This document shows, one piece after another, positions 55,170-63,657 of a DNA stretch of 64,000 nucleotides (position 1 is its first letter; every line of letters begins with the position of its first letter). The DNA is taken from positions 1 to 64,000 of the forward strand of contig JAVBQL010000003.1 in assembly GCA_031549085.1 (NCBI GenBank), in the 5' to 3' direction. The notes under the pieces are model-generated. The model was not told where the DNA came from and did not search any database. It worked only from the letters and a program-made list of their open reading frames with translations. This DNA is from JAVBQL01 sp031549085. Lineage in GTDB: Bacteria; Spirochaetota; GWE2-31-10; MWDO01. Both the position numbers and the translations under genes were made by a program.

Positions 55170-55646
55170 CTAACTATTCAACAACATTTGAATCATCCAA
55201 TTTCCAATTATATTCAAAGAGTCAAAATAATCATCATCTAACCTACTAAAAATCATATATGATACATTTTTAACCTTTTCTCCCATTATTAGCTTATTAA
55301 TATTTCCATCTACAAAATGCACAAGCTCTTCATTTTTATCACCACTATATAATTTCCCATCTTTAAAACTAACATTGTCATATGGTACAATAACATCAGA
55401 GACTAAATATGTAACTCCTCTAAAAGTTATTGAATACCTACATTCTGCTTTGTCATCTGTAATATGTAAGTAAGTGTCAAATATAGCACCATAATATGAA
55501 AATCTAGTTTTCTCCCTTTTTATTACATCATCATTTGTATCTGTCAGCTTATAAACACCATTATAAGTTTTTCTAGTTATCTTATCTGCACCAAAAGTAT
55601 TAAATACAACAAATATAAATAAACACGATAATATCAATTTTTTCAT
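55170..55646 (-). CDS. Secreted protein of unknown function
   Basis: A 158-residue protein with a signal peptide (ILSCLFIFVVFNTFGAD). The mature part is beta-rich: YNGVYKLTDTNDDVIKREKTRFSYYGAIFDTYLHIT, and DKAECRYSITFRG. No family was recognised. Third gene of an operon with a multi-helix protein and a TM2 protein, 14 bp after the former, with AAGGAGAT upstream. Confidence 0.55.
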   Translation of the reverse strand: MKKLILSCLFIFVVFNTFGADKITRKTYNGVYKLTDTNDDVIKREKTRFSYYGAIFDTYLHITDDKAECRYSITFRGVTYLVSDVIVPYDNVSFKDGKLYSGDKNEELVHFVDGNINKLIMGEKVKNVSYMIFSRLDDDYFDSLNIIGNWMIQMLLNS

Positions 55647-55660
55647 TTTATCTCCTTAAA

Positions 55661-56146
55661 CTAACTTTTCTTTAATCTTTTTCTTAAATTATTCCACTTC
55701 TCATTACTTTTCCACTCATCAACTCTCTCTATAACCATATCTGATAGCCATTTTAATATTTTATAGATAGCAAAAAGTATTAAATCCCAAATGATCATGC
55801 CTAAATATCCTAAGAACCCAGCTGTATGATAAAAATACCAGCTCCCATATATACCAAGTATTAAGAATATTAAAGATGACCATTTTAAGATTATAAGTTC
55901 TATACAAATTGAAGTGAGAATCTTTTCTGGCTTAACTTTTACAGTTACTATAATCATAACTACAATGATAGCTAAAAATATTAAACAAAATATCAGTGAA
56001 CCTATTTCACTATCAAGCTTACCACCAAAACCACCCTCACCATATTTACTTGTATACATAAATGCAATACAAAAAAAGTAAACCAATATATAGAGTGTAG
56101 ATATAATGAGATTAAAAAATATAAATAGAACTCTTTTGAAACTCAT
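55661..56146 (-). CDS. Membrane protein of unknown function
   Basis: A 161-residue protein with four predicted membrane helices (about 5-30, 45-70, 75-105, 108-130) and a basic tail. VKVKPEKILTSICIELIILKWSS is the cytoplasmic linker. No family is apparent. It is second in the TM2 operon, 4 bp after the TM2 gene. Confidence 0.55.
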   Translation of the reverse strand: MSFKRVLFIFFNLIISTLYILVYFFCIAFMYTSKYGEGGFGGKLDSEIGSLIFCLIFLAIIVVMIIVTVKVKPEKILTSICIELIILKWSSLIFLILGIYGSWYFYHTAGFLGYLGMIIWDLILFAIYKILKWLSDMVIERVDEWKSNEKWNNLRKRLKKS

Positions 56147-56150
56147 ATAT

Positions 56151-56459
56151 TTAAGCCTCTTGATTATCTATTGATTGACTATTTTCACTATTAGTTTCTA
56201 CTACTTCAACTAATGTCTCATTGAATCTTTCCTGCTCTCTTAGATTCTTTTTAATCTTCTTAAGCTCTTTTTTGTTATTATAAGCATCAACTTGACCACC
56301 AAGCGTAAATAGATCTACCAAAGATCCAATTCCACCTACCCCTAAAGTAAGAATCCATAAAATTCCTGTACCAATTTTTCCTAAATAGAACCTGTGAAAA
56401 CCCAGCCAGCCAAAGATACTTAACAGCCATAATAAATAAGCAAACCCTTTAGATTTCAT
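56151..56459 (-). CDS. TM2-domain protein
   Basis: A 102-residue protein. AYLLWLLSIFGWLGFHRFYLGKIGTGILWILTLGVGGIGSLVDLFTLGG is a complete TM2 domain: two helices with the conserved G-x-x-G-x-HRFYLG motif. A charged C-terminal coil follows. These proteins have unknown molecular function. First gene of a three-gene operon with AGGAG before ATG. A structured RNA element lies upstream on the same strand and could be its leader. Confidence 0.85.
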   Translation of the reverse strand: MKSKGFAYLLWLLSIFGWLGFHRFYLGKIGTGILWILTLGVGGIGSLVDLFTLGGQVDAYNNKKELKKIKKNLREQERFNETLVEVVETNSENSQSIDNQEA

Positions 56460-56547
56460 AAAAATCTCTCCTAAATAAATTAAAATATTTTTTAATCCAT
56501 CATAAAAAGGTTTGAAGTGAGATAAATAAGCAAGTTTATTTGATTAA

Positions 56548-56760
56548 TAAATAAACAAGCCCATGATCACATTAGTTTGCACGCCAGATATACTCCACAC
56601 TCTTATATAAGAAGTAACCCAGCCTAATGTAATACATAGGCTTGTTCATGAAAAACTATGAAGATTGGGTACAGGCATACCTATACCCAAAATAGAGTTT
56701 AACTCTGATAAGAGTGTGATAAATCCATCTAAGGGTGCAAATCCTTATTATGATAGATCA
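56548..56760 (-). ncRNA. Candidate structured ncRNA, copy 1
   Basis: Predicted minus-strand transcript of about 215 nt from the promoter at 56767-56795. It contains a stem TAAGG/CCTTA with a loop ATTTGCAC, whose TTTGCAC on the plus strand (56576-56582) pairs with GTGCAAA (56735-56741) at long range. A TTGGGTA/TACCCAA hairpin sits in the middle. The 3' domain is closed by AACAAGCC/GGCTTGTT (56554-56561 with 56639-56646), then TTTATTT. The same architecture is found at copy 2. It lies 90 bp upstream of the TM2 gene start, so it might be its leader. Confidence 0.55.
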
Positions 56761-56766
56761 ATCCTT

Positions 56767-56795
56767 ATTATAAATTTGTTTGATAAAAGAGTCAA
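56767..56795 (-). promoter_or_regulatory. Promoter of ncRNA copy 1
   Basis: Minus strand: TTGACT (56790-56795), exact 17-bp spacer, TATAAT (56767-56772). Near-consensus, which supports an independent transcript. Confidence 0.75.
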
Positions 56796-57076
56796 TCATT
56801 ATTTTATATAAAGTCAAGTAAGAAATATTATTTGAGATAGTAAGTATTTATATAGAACTATTTTTTAACTATTTGAGGAGATAGATTTATAAAAATGTTT
56901 TGTGTATCAAAAGTGATAATTACCTAATTTGAATATATTTTAAATCATATGAATATAAATATGAAAACTATTTTGTATTATGTTATAATGTTAATATAAA
57001 ATAATAGCGATATTCTTAGTATAGTTTTAAACAAGTTTATTGTAATGATTTTATTTTTTTATAAGGACAATTTAGT

Positions 57077-57841
57077 ATGGCACTTAATAAAGTTTTTCCT
57101 AAACCTACTGTTAAACGAGTAATTTTTCAATTACAATATCCTAATTTATTTTTTCTTGAATCTCGTATACCAGATATACAAATAGATATTATTAAAGAAT
57201 TCCCAGTAAGTGATATGATAATTAATCAACCACTTGTTTTTGTGCCTGCTAATACTAAACAAATAAATGAAGATGACAATAAAAATATTCAACCATTAAT
57301 TCAGAAAATATGGCAGTTTAAAAGTCCAAAAGGTTATACATTATCAATCACTAATGATAACTTTTCTATATCATCCACAACGCATAAGACTTATAATAAC
57401 AGTGAGAGCCAAGACAAATTTAGAGATATAATAGAATCTTTTGTATCAGTTTTTGAAAAACATATAAAACTACCTTTTGTAAATCGTATTGGATTACGAT
57501 ATACTGATGAATGTCCTCTTTTTGATAAAAAATCAGAAACGTTTAATAATTCATTTAACTCAGCAATCAATACAGAAAGAACACCAATTGAAGAAACAGA
57601 AGAATACTATTTTAAGACAGTAAAAAATGTTCAAGAATATAAAATAATTTACCAAGAGATTTTAAAACCTAACAAATCTAATATTATTACATTTGATTTT
57701 GATGGTTTTGCTACAAATATTGAATACAATAATATTATGAAAACATCAGATAAACTGCATGATATACTTTCATTAGAGTTTGAAAACTCAATTAAGAAAC
57801 CTATTTTTGATTATATGAATGGTATAAAAGATGGAAAATGA
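57077..57841 (+). CDS. TIGR04255-family protein
   Basis: A 254-residue protein with AAGGA before ATG. PKPTVKRVIFQLQYPNLFFLE at the N-terminus, IWQFKSPKGYTLSITNDNFSISS, and FVNRIGLRYTDECPL match the sporadically distributed TIGR04255 family. Its function is unknown and it is found mostly in accessory regions. Its end overlaps the next gene by 11 bp, and that gene overlaps the third, so the three products are likely needed together. Low-GC composition is similar to its surroundings. Confidence 0.8.
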   Translation: MALNKVFPKPTVKRVIFQLQYPNLFFLESRIPDIQIDIIKEFPVSDMIINQPLVFVPANTKQINEDDNKNIQPLIQKIWQFKSPKGYTLSITNDNFSISSTTHKTYNNSESQDKFRDIIESFVSVFEKHIKLPFVNRIGLRYTDECPLFDKKSETFNNSFNSAINTERTPIEETEEYYFKTVKNVQEYKIIYQEILKPNKSNIITFDFDGFATNIEYNNIMKTSDKLHDILSLEFENSIKKPIFDYMNGIKDGK

Positions 57842-58103
57842 CAGTACTTATGAAGATGAATTTACTTATAAATCAACCTCAGATTCTTATGATAATAAAT
57901 TTGAAAATGAACAAATAAAGATATTGATTTATCCATTTGATAAATATGAAATTAGTGTTATTTTAGACTCACAAAATCGATTTATTTGTATAAAAAGTAT
58001 AAAAATAAGAAAAGAAATATTAGCACAAGATCTTTCAAGTTTTTCGGAAAAGTTTAGTGCAGAAAGATTATTAGAAGAGTTTTTAAAAGATGATGAGGAT
58101 TAA
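57831..58103 (+). CDS. Small acidic protein of the TIGR04255 operon
   Basis: A 90-residue acidic protein. The beginning (MENDSTYEDEFTYKSTSDSYD) is disordered; the remainder looks like a small beta domain (QIKILIYPFDKYEISVILDSQNRFICIKSIKI). It overlaps both neighbours (11 bp upstream, 14 bp downstream), consistent with a tightly coupled complex. No homologous family was recognised. Confidence 0.6.
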   Translation: MENDSTYEDEFTYKSTSDSYDNKFENEQIKILIYPFDKYEISVILDSQNRFICIKSIKIRKEILAQDLSSFSEKFSAERLLEEFLKDDED

Positions 58104-58743
58104 AGATATGTTTTACTCTGAGGATTTATCTAAATCATACAGAATGGGAGATATCATAGAAAATTTTTACGAAGTTATACCTTATTATGATAAAAATAGT
58201 TATTTTTCAATTAAACTCATAGCTCCTGCAAAATTTGTTATTCTAACACCTTGTTGCTCTATAGAAAAACAAGAGGCAATAATAGTCCCATTAAAAAAAA
58301 TAAATGAACATTTTATAGTTAGTGAATTCTTACGAGAAAATCTTTTATTAATCAATACTCCAATTAGCAAAGAAGAAGTATTAGGAAAAGAAGCATATGA
58401 TAATGCTTTAAAAAACATCTCTTCTGAAGAAGAGAAAATATTGTTTACTAACATACAAAAGAGATATGAATTTTGTGATTCTTTTATTTTTGACGAACAT
58501 AGTATGCTTGAAGAGTATCTTATTGAAAGAAAACGAAAGGATAATATTATTTCAAAAAAGACAAGATGTTACATGATTTCATTTAAAGATGCTATGAAAG
58601 TTCAAAGTTTAGTTTTTGAAAGAGGTCAACCTTGTAATAAAATATTAGAACTTTCACCACAAACAAGAGATATCCTGAGAAAAAAGCTTTCTTCTTTCTA
58701 TAGCCGTATTCCTGACGAGGATAAACCTTATATTAATAATTGA
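58090..58743 (+). CDS. Third protein of the TIGR04255 operon, Cys-motif
   Basis: Up to 217 residues from ATG 58090; ATG 58108 with GAGG at 58095-58098 is an alternative start giving 211. KFVILTPCCSIEKQEAIIVPL resembles the 'VLSQ.CDI' strand of a poorly known family often found beside TIGR04255 genes; here the second Cys replaces the usual Asp-neighbour pattern. The rest is helical. Possible nucleic-acid or metal role is speculative. It is the last gene of the operon. Confidence 0.6.
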   Translation: MMRIKDMFYSEDLSKSYRMGDIIENFYEVIPYYDKNSYFSIKLIAPAKFVILTPCCSIEKQEAIIVPLKKINEHFIVSEFLRENLLLINTPISKEEVLGKEAYDNALKNISSEEEKILFTNIQKRYEFCDSFIFDEHSMLEEYLIERKRKDNIISKKTRCYMISFKDAMKVQSLVFERGQPCNKILELSPQTRDILRKKLSSFYSRIPDEDKPYINN

Positions 58744-58982
58744 TTACATATCCTTAACTATTTTATATAATAAGCTTTATATTAGAATTAATTGACAAAA
58801 CACTTGGTACATTAAAAGTGATAATTACCAAAATTAATTATACCACCTCTATAGCAGAAAAAATGGAAATAATATCTTGACTAAATTGCTCAAATTAATT
58901 ATAGTAACACTCTAACTAATTGAAAATTGTTTTTTATTATTGATAATGGATTTTTTTATAGATAGTTTAAGGAGTTTCTAAA

Positions 58983-59207
58983 ATGGGACGTGAATGTGAG
59001 ATTTGCAATAGAGGAACAAGTGTTGGCCAGATTGTTCCAAGAAAGGGTCTTATAAAAAAGAAGGGTGGTACTGGTTCTAAGATGGGTGTAAAGACAAAGA
59101 GAACCTTTAAAGTAAATATTCAGAATAAAAAGATGACTATAAATGGAGTTAAGAGATACTTTAAGATCTGTACAAGATGTATAAAAACTCTATCTAAGGT
59201 TGACTAG
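58983..59207 (+). CDS. rpmB: 50S ribosomal protein L28
   Basis: A 74-residue basic protein with AAGGAG before ATG. CEICNRGTSVGQIVPRKG, KTKRTFKVNIQNKKMTINGVKRYFKICTRCIKTL is L28. Two CxxC pairs (Cys5/Cys8 and the CTRC) make it the zinc-binding form. The gene stands alone with its own terminator. Confidence 0.95.
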   Translation: MGRECEICNRGTSVGQIVPRKGLIKKKGGTGSKMGVKTKRTFKVNIQNKKMTINGVKRYFKICTRCIKTLSKVD

Positions 59208-59256
59208 TCTCTCTAATAAATCTCTCTTAAATATTATTCTGTTTTCAATAGATATC

Positions 59257-59320
59257 CTCTCTATAGTTTGGTTATATTGTAGTATTCTTGCTGCTTCAAA
59301 CTATAGAGTGGGTATTTTTT
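59257..59320 (+). terminator. rpmB terminator
   Basis: CTCTATAGTTTG (59259-59270) and its perfect 12-bp complement (59297-59308) with a 26-nt loop, followed by TGGGTATTTTTTT. Confidence 0.75.
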
Positions 59321-59352
59321 TATATGAATTATTATAATTAAAAAGAATTTTT

Positions 59353-59886
59353 ATGAAAAATAGTTTTGATAACAATTTTGAAGATGATATCTCTTATGAG
59401 GATGATTTTTCTGACTCAAATTTTCGAGATGCCTATAACATTGCAATTCGCATTATTGCTTTCTCTCCACAGCTCTCCACGGTTCTTAGAGAAAAGATGA
59501 AAAAAAAGGGTGTTGAAAGAGAGATAATAGATAGAATTATTAATAAATTAAAAGATAATGAAATTCTTGATGATGAAAAATTGCTTGCTCAATATGTTTT
59601 ATCTCTATCAGAGAAGTGTTATGGTAGACATGAGGTTATAAATAGGATTATTGCAAAAGGAATTAGAAGAGAAATTGCTATTGAAATAGTGGATAGTATA
59701 TATATAGAAGATTTTGAACTGCCTCTTATAGAGAAATTTATCCAAAAGAAGACCAGGGATTTAATGAGATATTATAATGAGAGACAATATGACTATATAA
59801 AGAGAAAGCTTTATGATAGGGGATTTACGAGTAGAAGTATTAATATTTTTTTTAATAGCTACGATATAGATAAGCTTTTTTCTTAA
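59353..59886 (+). CDS. recX: Regulatory protein RecX
   Basis: A 177-residue protein with the repeated three-helix units of RecX. The clearest is the first unit: STVLREKMKKKGVEREIIDRIINKLKDNEILDDEKLLAQYVLSLSEK, then GRHEVINRIIAKGIRREIAIEIVDSI. RecX binds RecA filaments and limits recombinase activity. No recA gene is adjacent. The acidic N-terminal 30 residues are an extension, and length is otherwise typical. Confidence 0.85.
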   Translation: MKNSFDNNFEDDISYEDDFSDSNFRDAYNIAIRIIAFSPQLSTVLREKMKKKGVEREIIDRIINKLKDNEILDDEKLLAQYVLSLSEKCYGRHEVINRIIAKGIRREIAIEIVDSIYIEDFELPLIEKFIQKKTRDLMRYYNERQYDYIKRKLYDRGFTSRSINIFFNSYDIDKLFS

Positions 59887-59940
59887 AATATATTATGTTT
59901 AAGTTATATCAGTTACTCAAAGAGAGATGGAGTATAAAAA

Positions 59941-60528
59941 ATTAAAAAGATAAATTTTTATAAAAGTTTTGCAACATATGAATCAATTCCAAATCCTACT
60001 ATGCCAGAAATTATTTTTTTAGGAAGAAGCAATGTTGGAAAATCAAGCCTCATTAATAATCTTACAAATAGTAATATTGCTAAGGTCTCTCAAGTACCAG
60101 GTAAGACACAGCTTATAAATTTTTTTAATGTTGATAATAAATTTTATCTTGTGGATCTCCCAGGTTATGGCTATGCAAAGGTTAACAAAGAGAAAAGAGA
60201 TGAATGGAATAGAGAGATAATACTATATATAAAAAATAGACCCAATATTGCAGCAATATTCTTTTTACTTGATATTAGAAGAGTGCCGAGCAGTGATGAT
60301 AAAGATGTTCTTGCTCTTCTTAAAGAGAGAGAGCAGAAAGAAGACTTTGCGAAAATATTATATGTGCTTACAAAAGCTGATAAACTATCCAAAAATGAAC
60401 TTCAGAAACAGAAAGGTATAATTGCAACAGAGCTTTTTGTAAATCAGATGGATATGATTCCATACTCTGTATTAAGTAAAGTTGGTAAAGATGTAGTCTT
60501 AAGAGAGTTGAATAGTTCTCTTCTATAA
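59941..60528 (+). CDS. engB: Ribosome biogenesis GTPase EngB (YsxC), probable ATT start
   Basis: A 195-residue EngB. G1 is FLGRSNVGKSSLIN, G2/switch PGKTQLINFF, G3 LVDLPGYGYAKV, G4 LTKADKL and G5 near SVLSKVGKD. ATG 60001 would remove the N-terminal segment of about 20 residues that EngB proteins carry before PEIxFxGRSN. An in-frame TAA at 59935 limits the start to 59938 or later, and ATT 59941 lies 8 nt after GGAG. It is involved in 50S assembly. Confidence 0.9.
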   Translation: MKKINFYKSFATYESIPNPTMPEIIFLGRSNVGKSSLINNLTNSNIAKVSQVPGKTQLINFFNVDNKFYLVDLPGYGYAKVNKEKRDEWNREIILYIKNRPNIAAIFFLLDIRRVPSSDDKDVLALLKEREQKEDFAKILYVLTKADKLSKNELQKQKGIIATELFVNQMDMIPYSVLSKVGKDVVLRELNSSLL

Positions 60529-60564
60529 AACAGCTTGCTTTAAAAGAATATTTAATCTTAAAAA

Positions 60565-60780
60565 AATAACAAGCCCACAAAGGTAAGGTTGAACCCCCAC
60601 AGATTCTTGCAAAGAGAAAGAAGCAAGTGGACCAATACAATTATGGGCTTGCTAACCCCTATTAGCCACAAAACGAAATAGTCTCTATTTATAAAAATGG
60701 CTAATAAAGTAGGATTCTCTCTGCTTAAAATAGTGGCATATGGAGGAGGCTCAATCCTTACCACTATTTTTAAAAACCTA
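60565..60780 (-). ncRNA. Candidate structured ncRNA, copy 2
   Basis: Minus-strand transcript of about 215 nt with promoter at 60788-60815. Stems: GTAGG/CCTAC and ATAGTGG/CCACTAT (5' hairpin), ATTAGCCA/TGGCTAAT (middle), CAAGCCCA/TGGGCTTG (3' domain, 60570-60577 with 60644-60651) and CTTGC/GCAAG. A long-range pairing joins GGTAAGGTTGA (60582-60592) with TCAATCCTTACC (60751-60762). The 3' end is followed by a T-run. No gene lies downstream on this strand, so it is a stand-alone RNA. It shares ends and layout with copy 1, with different paired bases. Confidence 0.6.
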
Positions 60781-60787
60781 CAATGTA

Positions 60788-60815
60788 TTAATATAATATT
60801 TTTCACAAAAGTCAA
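60788..60815 (-). promoter_or_regulatory. Promoter of ncRNA copy 2
   Basis: Minus strand TTGACT (60810-60815) and TATTAA (60788-60793) at 16-bp spacing. Confidence 0.55.
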
Positions 60816-61183
60816 TTGTTTTTTATATTATTATATTATTTTTTGTTATTTAATCTAAGAAATTTAAAACTAAAACATAAAACTGTTTAATTTAAGGTTA
60901 TATATGAGATTTTAGTGTTTTTAAACTAAATAGTTAATATTTCATTCATATGTTCTTATTTATTTTTTTAATAATTTATAGTTTTTAAAAAAAGCTTAAG
61001 CCCTCTTAAATATAAGGGCTTAATGCTAACAGAATTGTTTCACACTATCAATTAGATGCTTTGTGGGGAAAGCATCTTTTGTTTGTATGAATGAAATGAA
61101 CTCAACCACAGATAATCTATCGTAATTTTCATGATTTTCTTTAGTATTTTGGCACTTTTTTTCTATTATTAGTATAGAAAAAA
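60816..61183. other. AT-rich interval with a terminator-like hairpin
   Basis: Between the ncRNA and the cNMP-domain gene. TAAGCCCT/AGGGCTTA (about 61000-61022) forms a hairpin followed on the minus strand by AGCTTTTTTT, a terminator-like end for minus-strand transcription. A 63-codon open frame at 61026-61217 overlaps the downstream terminator and lacks a ribosome binding site, so it is not called. Confidence 0.45.
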
Positions 61184-61212
61184 AGCTATAGGCTAATTGC
61201 CTATAGCTAAAA
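61182..61212 (-). terminator. Terminator of the cNMP-domain gene
   Basis: AGCTATAGGC and GCCTATAGCT form a perfect 10-bp stem with loop TAATT at 61184-61208. On the minus strand a run of T follows. Confidence 0.85.
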
Positions 61213-61272
61213 ATCATTCTTTAGTTTATTATAATTAGTTGGATATATAACAAATTAAGTTAAAAAAACAAA

Positions 61273-63657
61273 TTATCCTTTCATATAGTCAAGATATTTT
61301 TGTAGATCTTCAGGAAGATCTCCTTTTTGCTTATATTTATTATATTTTACTTCTATTGATTTTAACTCTCTATTCCTAATATTATTGAATTTTATATCAA
61401 GTTCTTCAAATATAGGGAGCTTACAGATTTTATCTCTTATCTCTTTAGGAAAAGGGATGTATCTATAAAACATAGTTCTAACAACTCTATTAAGCTTTGG
61501 AATTCCATCCTTCTCATAGTTGACCCATAGATGATAATCATGTGCAAATCTATCTCTGTCAATTTTTATTTTGTTAAATAAAATTTTTATATCTTCTTTT
61601 GTCTCTATAGATATATCATTATTTTTATGATAGTATTGAGTATAATCATAGAAAGCTCCTACAAAGCCTCCATCTACTGGAGACATCCAGTTGGCGCCAG
61701 CTATTATTTTATTTAATTCCCATCTGAAGTGTGCAAGGGCCGTTGTTAATGATCTTTTTAAATCTCCATTAAAAATAGCAGGAACAACAAATCTTCCCCT
61801 TGAAGCTCGTATATTATTAATAAGCTCCTGCCATAATTGAACTCTTATTCCAGAATTTGGCACTACAACGAAGTATGGTTTTACCTCTTTCTTTATAAGT
61901 TCTGTCTTGCCAGGTATTTTCCATGTAAGCTCTCTAAAGAAGAGACCATAATCAACATGGTTTATGTCACCAATGTATTTTTGCATCTTTTCTGGAGTAT
62001 TTACAATAGTTGAAAGTGTTGCTCTAAATGACTCTTCAATTAAGAAAGGAATAAAAGCACGAGGATTATCAGATGTTATTCTCATACTCTCTTTAATCAT
62101 ATTTTCCAATTCAAATTTTGTTTTAGATTCAGGGGTATCTTCTAGCGTATTCCCTTTTAATCCAGCATTTTTTCTAAGAAGCTTGTTAAACTCTTCTCCC
62201 ATAGCAGATAACCCTGGGGACTCATCCTCATTATATATCAGTTGAAGATAATCAAACAGTGGTATTACAGAATATTCCAAGGACTCATAATTTTCTCTTG
62301 AAAATGATGGAAGAGCCTCCTCAAGAGTCTCCATTTGATCATCTGTTAGATATTTTTCACTAATAAATCCAAAGTAAAGAAAAAGCTTAACAGGCATTGG
62401 AATTGCAGTATCAAGTATCGCTTTAAAGAATATATCCAAATATAACTCATCAAAAATGGCTTGAAGTTTTCTTGCCAGCTGTCTAACCTCTTTTGTTGTT
62501 GAGTCAGATAGATCAACAGTCCCAAGATCATTTATTGCATTAACAATTGCCTCTTTTCTCTCATCAGAGAGGGTAGAGTAGTCAATTATCTTCATTGCAG
62601 AGTCTTTATATTTTAATTTATATACACCAGTATTTTTTTTCTCCTCTTCAACTTTGAGCATCTTGGAATATTTGTTACCAATGCCCTCAAATTCTATGCC
62701 AAGCAGCTCTTTTCCATAATGCTCCAAAGTTTTGGAAACTAGAATAATGTTTTTCAATAAAGGTATGCCAGCATTTATGTTAGATTTTATTCTATTTTCA
62801 ATTGAGTATATTTTATTGAAGTTAGAGTCTGTAGCAAAAAAGAAATTTTTAAGATCTTTTTTAGTGTTTGATGATATCATATAGAGTTCTCTTACAGTCT
62901 TATTATAAAACAGAAGCAGATCAGAAAATATATATTTATAAACTTTGAAATCCAAATTTATAATTGCTGCAAGGGCTTCAGGTTTTGTTCTAATAAGGCT
63001 TGTATAGAATTCTACTTTTTTTGTATCTATCTTTTTAAATATATTTTTCTCATCAGAACTATACTCTGTATTGAGAAGTACTGCATGATTATCTATTAAA
63101 AATTGTTTTTCTATTTTGGTAGGCACCTCTCCTCCATTACTTTTAAAAACTCCTAAGAAATCTCCATCTTCTATCTTCGCAAAATATTCATATACAATAC
63201 CAAAGTTGTCAGAACACTTTTCAATCTCTTTATCAAATCTTATAACTTTTTTTATTTCGTTAATTGCTCTTAATGATGAGTCTTTTATTGTTAAGAGGAT
63301 TTTGAAAAATAGCGATATGTTTTTTTTAAATGATGCTTGGTAATCACTTTCAAATTTATAGGAGACAACTGTACAATCTGTTAAAGCTACAAATGAATAA
63401 TCTATTCCATTACTATCTGGTTCAAAGGAATCTACAGAACTTATTACTGCAGGGGCTTTTATGATAAAAAGAGGGTCTGCAGAGATAATATCATTATCAC
63501 TAATAATTGATATTTCATCTTTTGCTTTAGCAACTCTTGCTTCAATTTCTCCTTCAGTTAGAAGATATATCTGATTAGAATTATCCCCCTGCCTTATAAC
63601 TACTTTATCTTTAGAGTAGCTGTTTTTTATCTCTTTAAGTTCAATATTATCTGACAA
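61273..63657 (-). CDS. Large protein with N-terminal cyclic-nucleotide-binding domain
   Basis: A 794-residue protein, TTG start with AAGGAG before it. Residues about 10-120 resemble a cNMP-binding (Crp-like) domain: KDKVVIRQGDNSNQIYLLTEGEIEARV, then a middle strand region and FVALTDCTVVSYKF. No DNA-binding helix-turn-helix is visible. The remaining 650 residues are mainly helical with segments such as RELTWKIPGKTELIKKEVKPYFVVVPNSG and NNIRASRGRFVVPAIFNGDLKRSLTTALAHFRWELNK. Proteins of this size with this domain order are familiar from spirochaetes, but function is unknown. The classical RxA phosphate-binding arginine of cAMP receptors is not evident, so the ligand may differ. Confidence 0.65.
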   Translation of the reverse strand: MSDNIELKEIKNSYSKDKVVIRQGDNSNQIYLLTEGEIEARVAKAKDEISIISDNDIISADPLFIIKAPAVISSVDSFEPDSNGIDYSFVALTDCTVVSYKFESDYQASFKKNISLFFKILLTIKDSSLRAINEIKKVIRFDKEIEKCSDNFGIVYEYFAKIEDGDFLGVFKSNGGEVPTKIEKQFLIDNHAVLLNTEYSSDEKNIFKKIDTKKVEFYTSLIRTKPEALAAIINLDFKVYKYIFSDLLLFYNKTVRELYMISSNTKKDLKNFFFATDSNFNKIYSIENRIKSNINAGIPLLKNIILVSKTLEHYGKELLGIEFEGIGNKYSKMLKVEEEKKNTGVYKLKYKDSAMKIIDYSTLSDERKEAIVNAINDLGTVDLSDSTTKEVRQLARKLQAIFDELYLDIFFKAILDTAIPMPVKLFLYFGFISEKYLTDDQMETLEEALPSFSRENYESLEYSVIPLFDYLQLIYNEDESPGLSAMGEEFNKLLRKNAGLKGNTLEDTPESKTKFELENMIKESMRITSDNPRAFIPFLIEESFRATLSTIVNTPEKMQKYIGDINHVDYGLFFRELTWKIPGKTELIKKEVKPYFVVVPNSGIRVQLWQELINNIRASRGRFVVPAIFNGDLKRSLTTALAHFRWELNKIIAGANWMSPVDGGFVGAFYDYTQYYHKNNDISIETKEDIKILFNKIKIDRDRFAHDYHLWVNYEKDGIPKLNRVVRTMFYRYIPFPKEIRDKICKLPIFEELDIKFNNIRNRELKSIEVKYNKYKQKGDLPEDLQKYLDYMKG

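Noticed and set aside
56548..56760. tmRNA, 6S RNA, RNase P or tRNA identity for the structured RNA elements
   Set aside because: None of the conserved sequences of these RNAs (tRNA-like T-arm with acceptor, RNase P P4 sequences, SRP tetraloop motifs) is present by eye. T-arm-like strings such as GGTTGAACCC are not followed by a matching acceptor stem. 6S RNA cannot be fully excluded, as its sequence is poorly conserved.
61026..61217. A 63-codon open frame on the minus strand after the cNMP-domain gene
   Set aside because: Its first codons are the arms of the terminator hairpin at 61184-61208, there is no Shine-Dalgarno, and composition does not suggest coding.
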